Origin: Bradyrhizobium sp. LMTR 3
Lineage (GTDB): Bacteria > Pseudomonadota > Alphaproteobacteria > Rhizobiales > Xanthobacteraceae
Assembly (NCBI RefSeq): GCF_001693485.1
Contig: NZ_MAXC01000016.1
Coordinates: forward strand, 1 to 64,000
Length of the DNA stretch: 64,000 bases
Direction: 5' to 3'
A model generated the notes under the pieces. It worked only from the letters and a program-made list of their open reading frames with translations, was not told the origin of the DNA and did not search any database. Position 1 is the stretch's first letter. Each line of letters starts with the position of its first letter. Positions 9,116 through 16,774 of this stretch are shown piece by piece. The position numbers were made by a program, and so were the translations under genes.

Positions 9116-10090
9116 ATGCCGTTGCCTGCTTCGCTTGCCAATTCGCTCGAACTGCCGGTGGTCGGCTCACCCTTGTTCATCGTGTCCGGGCCCGAGCTCG
9201 TGATCGCCCAGTGCAAGGCCGGCATCGTCGGCTCGTTCCCGGCGCTGAACGCGCGCCCCGTCGAAAAACTCGACGAATGGCTGAGCCGAATCGAGAACGA
9301 GCTCGGCGAGTACAAGGCGCTGCATCCGGAGAAGAAGGTCGCGCCCTACGCGGTCAACCAGATCTGCCATTCGTCCAACGACCGGCTGATGAAGGACATG
9401 GAGACCTGTGTGAAGCACCAGGTTCCGGTCATCATCACCTCGTTGCGCCCGCCGATCGAAATCGTCCAGGCCGCGCATTCCTATGGCGGCGTCGTGTTCC
9501 ACGACGTGATCAACGTCAAGCATGCGCAGAAAGCGGCCGAACATGGCGTCGACGGCCTGATCCTGGTTTGCGCCGGCGCCGGCGGCCATGCCGGCACGCT
9601 CTCGCCGTTCGCGCTGCTGCGCGAGGTGAAGCAGTGGTTCAAGGGCACCGTGCTGCTGTCGGGCGCGATCTCGGATGGCTGGGGTATTGCATCCGCGCTC
9701 GCGCTTGGCGCCGACATGGCCTACATGGGCACGCGCTTCATCGCGACGCAGGAGGCCAATGCCGATCCGGCCTACAAGGCCGCGCTGATCGACCACGCCG
9801 CGCATGACATCGTCTACTCCAACCTGTTCACCGGCGTGCACGGCAATTATCTCGGCCCGTCGATCGTGGCCGCGGGGCTCGATCCCGCCAATCTGCCGCA
9901 AAGCGACAAGTCGAAAATGAATTTCGGCTCCGGCGGCAACACCAAGGCCAAGGCGTGGCGCGACATCTGGGGCTCCGGCCAGGGCATCGGCCAGATCGCC
10001 GACGCGCCGCCGGTCGCCGAACTGGTGGACCGGCTCAGGTGCGAATTCGCCGACGCCAGCGACGAGTTTCTCCAGCGCGCGCGTGCGTAA
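9116..10090 (+). CDS. Nitronate monooxygenase family flavoenzyme
   Basis: This 324-residue FMN enzyme belongs to the 2-nitropropane dioxygenase-like TIM-barrel family, which oxidises alkyl nitronates or acts on related CoA substrates. It shows HDVINVKHAQKAAEHGVDGL, VCAGAGGHAG and the phosphate-binding GADMAYMGTRFIAT. GGGAGAG precedes the ATG at 9116; the frame is open further upstream, but that part is not protein-like. First gene of a likely three-gene operon; the gaps to the next genes are 44 and 25 bases. The substrate is unknown, and the adjacent ligase suggests a carboxylic acid pathway rather than simple nitroalkane detoxification. Confidence 0.88.
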   Translation: MPLPASLANSLELPVVGSPLFIVSGPELVIAQCKAGIVGSFPALNARPVEKLDEWLSRIENELGEYKALHPEKKVAPYAVNQICHSSNDRLMKDMETCVKHQVPVIITSLRPPIEIVQAAHSYGGVVFHDVINVKHAQKAAEHGVDGLILVCAGAGGHAGTLSPFALLREVKQWFKGTVLLSGAISDGWGIASALALGADMAYMGTRFIATQEANADPAYKAALIDHAAHDIVYSNLFTGVHGNYLGPSIVAAGLDPANLPQSDKSKMNFGSGGNTKAKAWRDIWGSGQGIGQIADAPPVAELVDRLRCEFADASDEFLQRARA

Positions 10091-10134
10091 GACACGCCGG
10101 ATCAACGCCAATCAAACAAACAGAGGGGAGTGAG

Positions 10135-11331
10135 ATGATGAGAGCCATTGCGACATGCTGTGCCGGGCTGCTGGCGTTAGCGGCCGGCACGGCCAGCGCC
10201 GAGAACGGCGTTACCGCCAACGAAATCCTGATCGGCCAGACCATGCCCTACAGCGGTCCGTTGTCGAGCTATTCCGGGCTGGGCAAGGTCGCGCAGGCCT
10301 ATTTCGACAAAGTGAATGCGGAAGGCGGCATCAGCGGCCGCAAGCTCAAGTTGCTCAGCCTCGACGACGCCTATTCGCCGCCCAAGACCGTCGAGCAGAC
10401 CCGACGGCTGGTCGAACAGGAGGAGGTGCTGCTGGTATTCGGCTCGCTCGGCACGGCGACCAACAGCGCGGTCCACCGCTACCTCAACGGCAAGAAGGTG
10501 CCGCATCTCTTCATCACCACCGGCGCCAGCAAATGGGCAGACCCGAAGAACTTCCCGTGGACGATGGGCGGGATGGCCTCGTACCATTCTGAAGGCGTCA
10601 TCTACGGCAAGCACGTGCTGCGCACCAAGCCTGACGCCAAGATCGCGATCCTGTCGCAGAACGACGATTTCGGCCGCGACTATGTCAACGCGTTCAAGCG
10701 CGGCCTCGGCGACAAGGCGGCCAGCATGATCGTGGCCGAGGCGGTCTACGAGACCACGCAGCCGACCATCGACTCGCAGCTCGCGACGCTGAGGGCTTCC
10801 GGCGCCAACGTGTTCTTCGGCGTCGCCATCGGCAAGTTCGGCTCGCAGATGATCCGCCGCAGCGCCGAGATGGGTTTCAAGCCGGACCTGTTCCTGGTGC
10901 CGACGTCAGTGACCTCGATCGCGACGATCCTGCAGCCGGCGGGACTGGAGAACGCGACCGGATTGGTTTCCGCGGCCTATTTGAAGAACATCAACGATCC
11001 GCAATGGGCCGGCGATGCCGACGTGAAGGAATATTTCGCCTTCATGAAGCAGTACATGCCTTCGGCCGATCCGCACGATACCACCTACGCCAGCGGCTAT
11101 ACCAGCCTGGTGTTGCTGGCGCATGTGCTGCGCGCGTGCCGCGACGATCTGAGCCGTGCTAACGTGCTGAAGAAGGCGACATCGCTCAACACGGTCTCGC
11201 TGCCGCTGCTGCTGCCCGGCATCACCGTGACCACCGGCCCGGACGACTATTTGTTGTTCCAGCAGCTCCGCATGCAACGCTTCGACGGCAAGAGCTGGGT
11301 TGGCTTCGGCGATCTGATCGAAGACGAGTAG
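10135..11331 (+). CDS. ABC transporter substrate-binding protein, LivK type
   Basis: This 398-residue periplasmic protein has a Sec signal peptide ending TASA at about residue 22 and then the type I binding fold of the branched-chain amino acid/amide family (EILIGQTMPYSGPLSSY; VNAEGGISGRKLKLLSLDDAY; FGSLGTATNSA). Homologues often bind aromatic or aliphatic acids. AGAGGGGAG precedes the ATG pair at 10135. No permease or ATPase gene lies nearby, so it must use a transporter encoded elsewhere or act as a sensor. Context suggests it captures the compound processed by the flanking monooxygenase and ligase. Confidence 0.9.
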   Translation: MMRAIATCCAGLLALAAGTASAENGVTANEILIGQTMPYSGPLSSYSGLGKVAQAYFDKVNAEGGISGRKLKLLSLDDAYSPPKTVEQTRRLVEQEEVLLVFGSLGTATNSAVHRYLNGKKVPHLFITTGASKWADPKNFPWTMGGMASYHSEGVIYGKHVLRTKPDAKIAILSQNDDFGRDYVNAFKRGLGDKAASMIVAEAVYETTQPTIDSQLATLRASGANVFFGVAIGKFGSQMIRRSAEMGFKPDLFLVPTSVTSIATILQPAGLENATGLVSAAYLKNINDPQWAGDADVKEYFAFMKQYMPSADPHDTTYASGYTSLVLLAHVLRACRDDLSRANVLKKATSLNTVSLPLLLPGITVTTGPDDYLLFQQLRMQRFDGKSWVGFGDLIEDE

Positions 11332-11356
11332 AATTTAAGGAGCAGAGAAACTTGCC

Positions 11357-12883
11357 ATGATCATCAGCGGCGACCGCCAGATCAGCTACCCTGACATTCA
11401 CGCCCGCATCGCGCGGGCGGCGGCGGGCTTCAAGGCGCTCGGCGTCAGTGGTGGCGTGCCCGTCGGCATGATGCTGCGCAACGATTTTGCGTTCTTCGAA
11501 GTCTCGGGCGGCGCAGCCGCGCTAGGCAGCCCGGTGGTGCCGATCAACTGGCATTTGAAGGCCGAGGAAGTCGCCTACATCCTCGCCGACAGCGGCGCCA
11601 AAATCCTGGTCTGCCATGCCGACCTGCTGCCGCAGATACGCGACGGTCTGCCCGCCGATGTGCGGCTCCTGGTAGTGGCGACGCCGCCGGAAATCGCAGC
11701 AGCCTTCAACGTTGCGGCCGCGCTGACGCAAGTCCCCGACGGCGTGACGGATTGGGACCGCTGGCGCGACACGCATGCGCCAGCGCAGGACGCGCCGATC
11801 GGCAGCGCGCCGATGTTCTATACGTCGGGTACCACCGGCCTGCCCAAGGGCGTGCGCCGCAAGCCGATGACGCCGGAACAGGCCGCGGCTTCGGCGCGGG
11901 TCGGCGGCATCGCCTATGGCGTCAAGCCGAACGAAGACCAGGTCATCCTGATGAACGGCCCGATGTACCATTCGGCGCCGAACTCCTACGGCATGCTGGC
12001 ATTCCGCAGCGGCTGCACAATCGTGCTCGAACCGCGCTTCGATCCCGAGGACATGCTGCAACTGATCGAGCGTCATCGGGTTACCCACATGCACATGGTG
12101 CCGACGATGTTCGTCCGCCTGCTGCGGCTGCCGGATGAAATCAAGCGCCGCTACGATCTGTCGTCGCTGCGCTTCGTCGTGCATGGGGCGGCGCCCTGCC
12201 CGCCGCAGGTCAAGCGCGCCATGATCTGTTGGTGGGGACCGGTCATCAACGAATACTTCGGATCGACCGAAACCGGCATCCCGGTGTGGCATTCGGCCGA
12301 AGAGGCGCTGGCAAAGCCCGGCACCGTCGGCCGCGCCATCGAAGGCGGCGTCGTGAAAATCTTCCGGCCCGACGGCGAGCCGTGTGGCGTTGGCGAACCC
12401 GGCGAAATCTTCATGCGGCAAATGTCCGTGCCGGATTTCGACTACCACGGCAAGGCCGAGGCCCGCGCCGAAGCCGGCTGCGACGGCCTCGTCAGCGTCG
12501 GCGACGTCGGCTATCTCGACGCAGACGGCTACCTGTTCCTGTGCGACCGCAAGCGCGACATGGTGATCTCGGGCGGCGTCAACATCTATCCCGCCGAGAT
12601 CGAGAACGCGCTGATTGGCATGGACGGCGTGCGTGACTGCGCGGTGTTCGGCGTCCCCGACGACGAATTCGGCGAGCGGCTCTTTGCGTGCATCGAGCCG
12701 GAACCGAATGCAGCGCTGTCCCCGGCCGCCGTGCAGGAATTTCTGCGCGGTCGTCTCGCCAATTTCAAGGTACCCAAGGACATCCAGTTCATGGACGCCA
12801 TGCCGCGCGAAGCCACCGGCAAGATTTTCAAACGCAAGCTGCGCGATCTGTATGCCGAGGGCAGGCTGCGGGCGATTGGATGA
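11357..12883 (+). CDS. Acyl-CoA synthetase (AMP-forming)
   Basis: This 508-residue ligase activates a carboxylic acid through an acyl-adenylate to its CoA thioester. The P-loop MFYTSGTTGLPKG lies near residue 155, NEYFGSTETG is the A5-type motif, and the hinge region reads YLFLCDRKRDMVISGGVNIYP. The catalytic lysine is in EATGKIFKRKL. AAGGAG lies 5' of the ATG. It is the third gene of the LysR-linked operon. The native acid is not predictable; medium-chain or aryl acids are plausible from the family. Confidence 0.92.
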   Translation: MIISGDRQISYPDIHARIARAAAGFKALGVSGGVPVGMMLRNDFAFFEVSGGAAALGSPVVPINWHLKAEEVAYILADSGAKILVCHADLLPQIRDGLPADVRLLVVATPPEIAAAFNVAAALTQVPDGVTDWDRWRDTHAPAQDAPIGSAPMFYTSGTTGLPKGVRRKPMTPEQAAASARVGGIAYGVKPNEDQVILMNGPMYHSAPNSYGMLAFRSGCTIVLEPRFDPEDMLQLIERHRVTHMHMVPTMFVRLLRLPDEIKRRYDLSSLRFVVHGAAPCPPQVKRAMICWWGPVINEYFGSTETGIPVWHSAEEALAKPGTVGRAIEGGVVKIFRPDGEPCGVGEPGEIFMRQMSVPDFDYHGKAEARAEAGCDGLVSVGDVGYLDADGYLFLCDRKRDMVISGGVNIYPAEIENALIGMDGVRDCAVFGVPDDEFGERLFACIEPEPNAALSPAAVQEFLRGRLANFKVPKDIQFMDAMPREATGKIFKRKLRDLYAEGRLRAIG

Positions 12884-12887
12884 GAAC

Positions 12888-12924
12888 GAGGTGGAAGGGT
12901 CTCTGCTCCCCTTCAATCCACCTC
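12888..12924. terminator. Hairpin between convergent ligase and collagen-like genes
   Basis: GAGGTGGA at 12888-12895 pairs with TCCACCTC at 12917-12924, and AGGG pairs with CCCT inside it around a small bulge. It fills the gap between two convergent stop codons, so it could end transcripts from both sides. There is no clear T-run. Confidence 0.4.
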
Positions 12925-14174
12925 TAACGCGGCCGCTTTCGGCTTTCCCTCTGCCGACTGATCTCGTCGCGATGACTTTCCCATAACGCTGCCGCAACTT
13001 CGGCAGGCTTGGGACTCTGGCCGTTGCTGCCGTTTGTCCCATCCTTACCGGGCGCGCCGCGCAATTGTTCGCGATACCGATTGAACACTAGATCGGCAAT
13101 CTCGCCGGCATCATGACTTACTCCATCCTTGCCGTTCACGCCATCGTTGCCATTTGTCCCATCTCTGCCATTGCTGCCGTCCCTGCCGTGAAGCTCGGCC
13201 GCATGGGACATTACCAATACGGTCGCCACCTCTGCGGCGCTGGGCCCGTCCTTGCCCGGAAGCCCATCCTTTCCGTTCTTGCCATTGACCCCATCCTTGC
13301 CATTGCTGCCATCTTTGCCGCGAAGCTCCGCTGCATAAGACCTCGTCAATACTGCGGCCACCTCTGCAGCGCTGGGGCCGTCCTTGCCCGGAAGACCATC
13401 TTTTCCGTCCTTGCCATTGACCCCGTCCTTGCCATTGCTGCCATCTTTGCCGCGAAGCTCTGCCGCATAAGACCTCATCAATATTGCCGCCACCTCTGCG
13501 GCGCTGGGGCCTTCCTTGCCGGGGGAACCATCCTTTCCGTCCTTGCCGTTGACCCCATCCTTGCCGCGAAGCGCCGCCGAATGAGACTGCATCAATGCTG
13601 CCACAACCTCTGCAACACCGGCGCCGTCCTTGCCGGGGAGACCATCCTTACCGTCTTTTCCGTCGACACCATTCTTGCCATCAGAACCACGCTCACCACG
13701 CAACTTCTCGGGGTATCGCGCGACCAGATCGTCCGCCACCGCCTTCGGAAATGTCTTTGAATCGTTGATGCGCTCGGCTGCCACCTTGAGTGCGGCGTTG
13801 GCATCCGCAAATTTATCCAGCTGGCTCGACAGCGGTTCCTGCATCTTATTGAGAGCTGTTTGGATAGCCCTCTCGGTGGCAAGATCCTTGATCATATAGC
13901 CTGCAATACCCGAGACAATTCCGATAATCGTTCCGCCTACAGCGAAAAGGCTGAACATGTAATTCCAGATCGCATACTTGGCAGCGGTCGAAAGTTCGCC
14001 TTTGCCATTTGTGCCAGATTCCGCCGCCCCCTTGGGTTTGGGTAGACGTCCATCTTTGCGCAACACTTCGACCCACCGCTCCCGCCACAACCTGTATTGA
14101 TCTAAAGCGAAGAGTGCGATGCCAACAAAAATGGCGATGTATACCAGTTGAACAAGAATGCCCGTAAAATCCAT
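12924..14174 (-). CDS. Membrane-anchored protein with alternating collagen-like and helical repeats
   Basis: This 416-residue protein has one membrane segment at about residues 6-24 and a second at about 70-95. A helical stretch follows (96-157), then six repeats over residues 158-404. Each repeat has a Gly-X-Y run rich in GKDG, GSNG and GLPG, followed by a helical linker of 15-20 residues of the type PSAAEVAAVLTRSYAAEL. Blocks three and four are nearly identical, so the array expanded recently. The coding DNA of the repeats spans about 12963-13703. GGGGAGAGA precedes the ATG at 14174. Bacterial collagen-like runs usually form surface triple helices; whether this one is outside the cell is inference. 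No function can be given. Confidence 0.88.
   Translation of the reverse strand: MDFTGILVQLVYIAIFVGIALFALDQYRLWRERWVEVLRKDGRLPKPKGAAESGTNGKGELSTAAKYAIWNYMFSLFAVGGTIIGIVSGIAGYMIKDLATERAIQTALNKMQEPLSSQLDKFADANAALKVAAERINDSKTFPKAVADDLVARYPEKLRGERGSDGKNGVDGKDGKDGLPGKDGAGVAEVVAALMQSHSAALRGKDGVNGKDGKDGSPGKEGPSAAEVAAILMRSYAAELRGKDGSNGKDGVNGKDGKDGLPGKDGPSAAEVAAVLTRSYAAELRGKDGSNGKDGVNGKNGKDGLPGKDGPSAAEVATVLVMSHAAELHGRDGSNGRDGTNGNDGVNGKDGVSHDAGEIADLVFNRYREQLRGAPGKDGTNGSNGQSPKPAEVAAALWESHRDEISRQRESRKRPR
12963..13703 (-). repeat. In-frame tandem repeats of about 100-140 bp
   Basis: Six degenerate repeat units encode the alternating collagen-like and helical blocks of the gene above. The central units have long stretches of near-identical DNA, such as repeated CCATCTTTGCCG and TTGCCATTGACCCC on the plus strand. 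Such DNA is prone to unit gain and loss and to assembly collapse. Confidence 0.85.
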
Positions 14175-14435
14175 GGAGTCTCTCCCCGACACGCACGCGC
14201 GTAGATTTAGGCAGACCGAAACTACTATTGGATGTATCTTTATTTTGTACAATCTTGCCGCATGGAAGGCAAAGTGAATTTTCTGACGATACCTTTCTCG
14301 AAACGTCGCAGACAGACCGTAAGGCGCACATCCAGGGCCGGAAAAGCAAACTCCGTTTTAAACAATGTTGCTGTTGCAAAACGGTCATCGGTCGGCGCAA
14401 AGATCGCTGCATGCGAAAGCGCAGGGATCCAACAC

Positions 14436-15533
14436 ATGTTATCCACCGACTTCGTCGTCGCCCGCAACGATCTGCAGCAATGCAAGACCATCGAGACGCA
14501 ACTGCCCGACGCAGCCGCGCTGCCTGACGAGACGCTGCTGGTGAAGGTGACGCGCTTCGCCTTCACCGCCAACAACATCACCTATGCCGTGCTCGGCGAT
14601 CATCTAAAATATTGGCAGTTGTTTCCGGCGCCCGAAGGTTTCGGCAACGTTCCGGTGTGGGGGTTTGGCGAGGTGATCGCCTCGAAGCATCCCGGCATTG
14701 CCGCAGGCGAAATACTGTTCGGCTATTTCCCGATGTCGACGCATCTCGTGATCGAAGCCGCCGACGTCAGTAAGCGAGTCTTGCGCGATGCCGCCGCGCA
14801 CCGGCAGGGCGTGGCGCCGGTCTATAATGGCTATGCTCGGGTCAGTGGCGATCCCTCGTTCGCAGGCAGGCAGGGCGACTATCAGGCGCTGCTGCGCCCC
14901 CTGTTCATGCTGTCGTTCCTGGTTGATGACTTTCTCGCCGAGAACGAATTTTATGGCGCAAGAAGCGTGATGCTGTCGTCGGCTTCCAGCAAGACCGCCT
15001 ACGGGCTCGCGCACCTCCTGCATGCGAGAGGCAACGGCATCAAGACGATCGGCTTGACCTCGGCAGGCAACACGTCCTTCGTCAAATCGCTTGGCTGTTA
15101 CGATGAGGTCGTGACCTATGCGGACGTTAGCTCGCTGCCGACGAGCTCTGCGGTCGCCTATGTCGACATGGCCGGCAATACTCCATTACGTGCGACGCTG
15201 CACCAGCACTTCGGCGAGCAGATGAAATACAGCGGAATCGTTGGGCTCACGCACCGCAAGTCATCGCCCGATGATTCGGCACAGGCACTACCCGGCGCCA
15301 AGCCGCAATTCTTCTTCGTGCCGGACCATATTCGCAAGCGCGCCAAGGAGTGGGGACCGGGAGGCGTCGACATGCGGTTCGGCGCCGCATGGTCCGGCTT
15401 CGTTCCGAACCTGGAACGTTGGATGAAGGTGATCGAGAGCCATGGGCCTGCAGCCGTTCAACGCGCCTATCTCGACACCCTCAACGGCCGCGTGCCGCCG
15501 GATCAGGGGCTGATCCTGTCGCTGGCGTCGTAG
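14436..15533 (+). CDS. DUF2855 family protein
   Basis: This 365-residue protein matches the DUF2855 family, which has a medium-chain reductase-like layout but no assigned reaction. Visible features are TRFAFTANNITYAVLGD near the start, GFGEVIAS, FMLSFLVDDFL and a cofactor-like SASSKTAYGLAHLL. The frame is open to 14232, but the ATG at 14436 with AGGGA upstream gives the family length and start (MLSTDFVV). Convergent with the NTF2-like gene that follows. Confidence 0.8.
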   Translation: MLSTDFVVARNDLQQCKTIETQLPDAAALPDETLLVKVTRFAFTANNITYAVLGDHLKYWQLFPAPEGFGNVPVWGFGEVIASKHPGIAAGEILFGYFPMSTHLVIEAADVSKRVLRDAAAHRQGVAPVYNGYARVSGDPSFAGRQGDYQALLRPLFMLSFLVDDFLAENEFYGARSVMLSSASSKTAYGLAHLLHARGNGIKTIGLTSAGNTSFVKSLGCYDEVVTYADVSSLPTSSAVAYVDMAGNTPLRATLHQHFGEQMKYSGIVGLTHRKSSPDDSAQALPGAKPQFFFVPDHIRKRAKEWGPGGVDMRFGAAWSGFVPNLERWMKVIESHGPAAVQRAYLDTLNGRVPPDQGLILSLAS

Positions 15534-15577
15534 GCACATAACGGTGCTTCGTGAAGGTGGCTAGCTTGCCGGGCCAA

Positions 15578-15988
15578 TCACTGTCGAAGCATCGGCTCGT
15601 GCGGCTCGTACCTATGCTCGACATGAAACGACTTGGCCGTGATCAGCCAAGCGCCGTCGATGCGATGGTATGAGAGGTAGTCGAGATAGAGAAGCGTATC
15701 GATCCTGACGCGAACCTTGACCAACGCCTGCGTGGGGGACGCGAAATCCACCAGCAATAGCTGCTGCAGACGCGGCGCCTCCTTCGACTTGGGCGATGGT
15801 CCGGCAGCCAGCGCGTTCTTGAATTCCACCGCCGACAAACGACGCAGACTTCCGTCTCGCAATCCGTGCAATTGGGCACTCGGCGTAAATACCCCGTCGA
15901 AGCGAGATACGTCACCGTCAAACATCAGATCGAAGTAACGCTCCACCGCGTCAAGCAGAGACTGGTAACTGGCATGGTCGGGCATCAT
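15578..15988 (-). CDS. NTF2-like (SnoaL/lumazine-binding-type) protein
   Basis: This 136-residue single-domain protein has the cone-shaped NTF2 fold pattern: N-terminal helices with VERYFDLMFDGDVSRFDGVF, then strands including ALVKVRVRIDTLLYLDYLSYHRIDGAWLI (positions about 85-115). Such proteins are small enzymes or ligand binders. Start 15988 has GAGGCGAG upstream; an upstream ATG at 16021 lacks a site. It is divergent from an Lrp-type regulator that may control it. Confidence 0.75.
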   Translation of the reverse strand: MMPDHASYQSLLDAVERYFDLMFDGDVSRFDGVFTPSAQLHGLRDGSLRRLSAVEFKNALAAGPSPKSKEAPRLQQLLLVDFASPTQALVKVRVRIDTLLYLDYLSYHRIDGAWLITAKSFHVEHRYEPHEPMLRQ

Positions 15989-16119
15989 GGCTCGCCTCGG
16001 TTCGAGGGTTGATACCGTCACCGTGCCACGAGATGCCGAGGCAGGTCCTTGCCAACTGTGCCAATTTCAAGGACAATCACGCAATTCTATGCTCTTCCTG
16101 GCCATCAACGTTGGGCAAT

Positions 16120-16668
16120 ATGCCAAATCCAGATCTGGATCCGATTGACCGCCGCATCGTGGCCGAGTTGCAGGCCAACGGCCGTCTGACCAACGTCGAA
16201 CTGGCCGACAAGATCGGATTGTCGCCCTCGCCCTGTTTGCGTCGCGTCAAGCGACTGGAGCGTAGCGGCTATATCGAAGGTTATCGGGCGGCGTTGCGAC
16301 GCGACCGCATCGGGCTCGGCTTTTCAGTCTTTCTCGGAGTGAAGATCGAAGGGCATGCCAACGAAAGCGCGCTGCAGTTCGAGAAGGCAATCGTGGCGAT
16401 GCCCGAGATCGTGGCGTGTCACCTTGTCTCCGGCGAGGCCGACTATTTCCTCGAAGTTGTCGTGCCCGACCTCGCCGACTATCAGCGCTTTCTGGTAGGC
16501 AAGCTCCTCAATCTGCCAATCGTGCGCGAGGTACGCAGCAATATTGCAATCCAGACCCTCAAAGCCGGAGCACCACTGCCCCTCCAGCACCTCGAACCAC
16601 CGAAACCTCAAAAACTTCCGCAGAAAGTGAAGCCTGGACGACCGGAACGCCGCAACCGGCAAAGCTAG
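16120..16668 (+). CDS. Lrp/AsnC-family regulator
   Basis: This 182-residue regulator has an N-terminal AsnC-type HTH (DPIDRRIVAELQANGRLTNVELADKIGLSPSPCLRRVKRLE) at about residues 6-48 and a C-terminal RAM ligand domain (VSGEADYFLEVVVPDLADYQRFL). About 30 residues rich in Pro, Lys and Arg extend beyond the usual family end. The ATG at 16120 has only a weak ribosome site. It is divergent from the NTF2-like gene and 106 bases upstream of the flavin monooxygenase gene; either is a possible target. Confidence 0.88.
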   Translation: MPNPDLDPIDRRIVAELQANGRLTNVELADKIGLSPSPCLRRVKRLERSGYIEGYRAALRRDRIGLGFSVFLGVKIEGHANESALQFEKAIVAMPEIVACHLVSGEADYFLEVVVPDLADYQRFLVGKLLNLPIVREVRSNIAIQTLKAGAPLPLQHLEPPKPQKLPQKVKPGRPERRNRQS

Positions 16669-16774
16669 ATGCGCCAATGCTTGGTTCGATGCCTCCCTTT
16701 CCGCACCGTCCGGAATAGGTATAGGCTCGCCCTCAGGAAAACGCCGCGAAGACGGCCGGTGATGGGAAACGCCC

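Noticed and set aside
9167..10111. 314-codon frame antisense to the nitronate monooxygenase gene
   Set aside because: No ribosome site and no motif, while the other strand has full family signatures.
11522..13042. 506-codon open frame antisense to the acyl-CoA ligase
   Set aside because: It lies wholly opposite a gene with all ligase motifs and has His/Arg-rich, domain-free sequence typical of high-GC antisense frames.
12963..13703. Regular repeats that could suggest a CRISPR array or satellite
   Set aside because: Units are in frame and translate to Gly-X-Y and helical blocks; the intervening sequences are themselves repeated, not unique spacers.
13113..13760. 215-codon plus-strand frame across the collagen repeats
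   Set aside because: Only the complement of the repeated Gly-X-Y codons; no ribosome site or fold.
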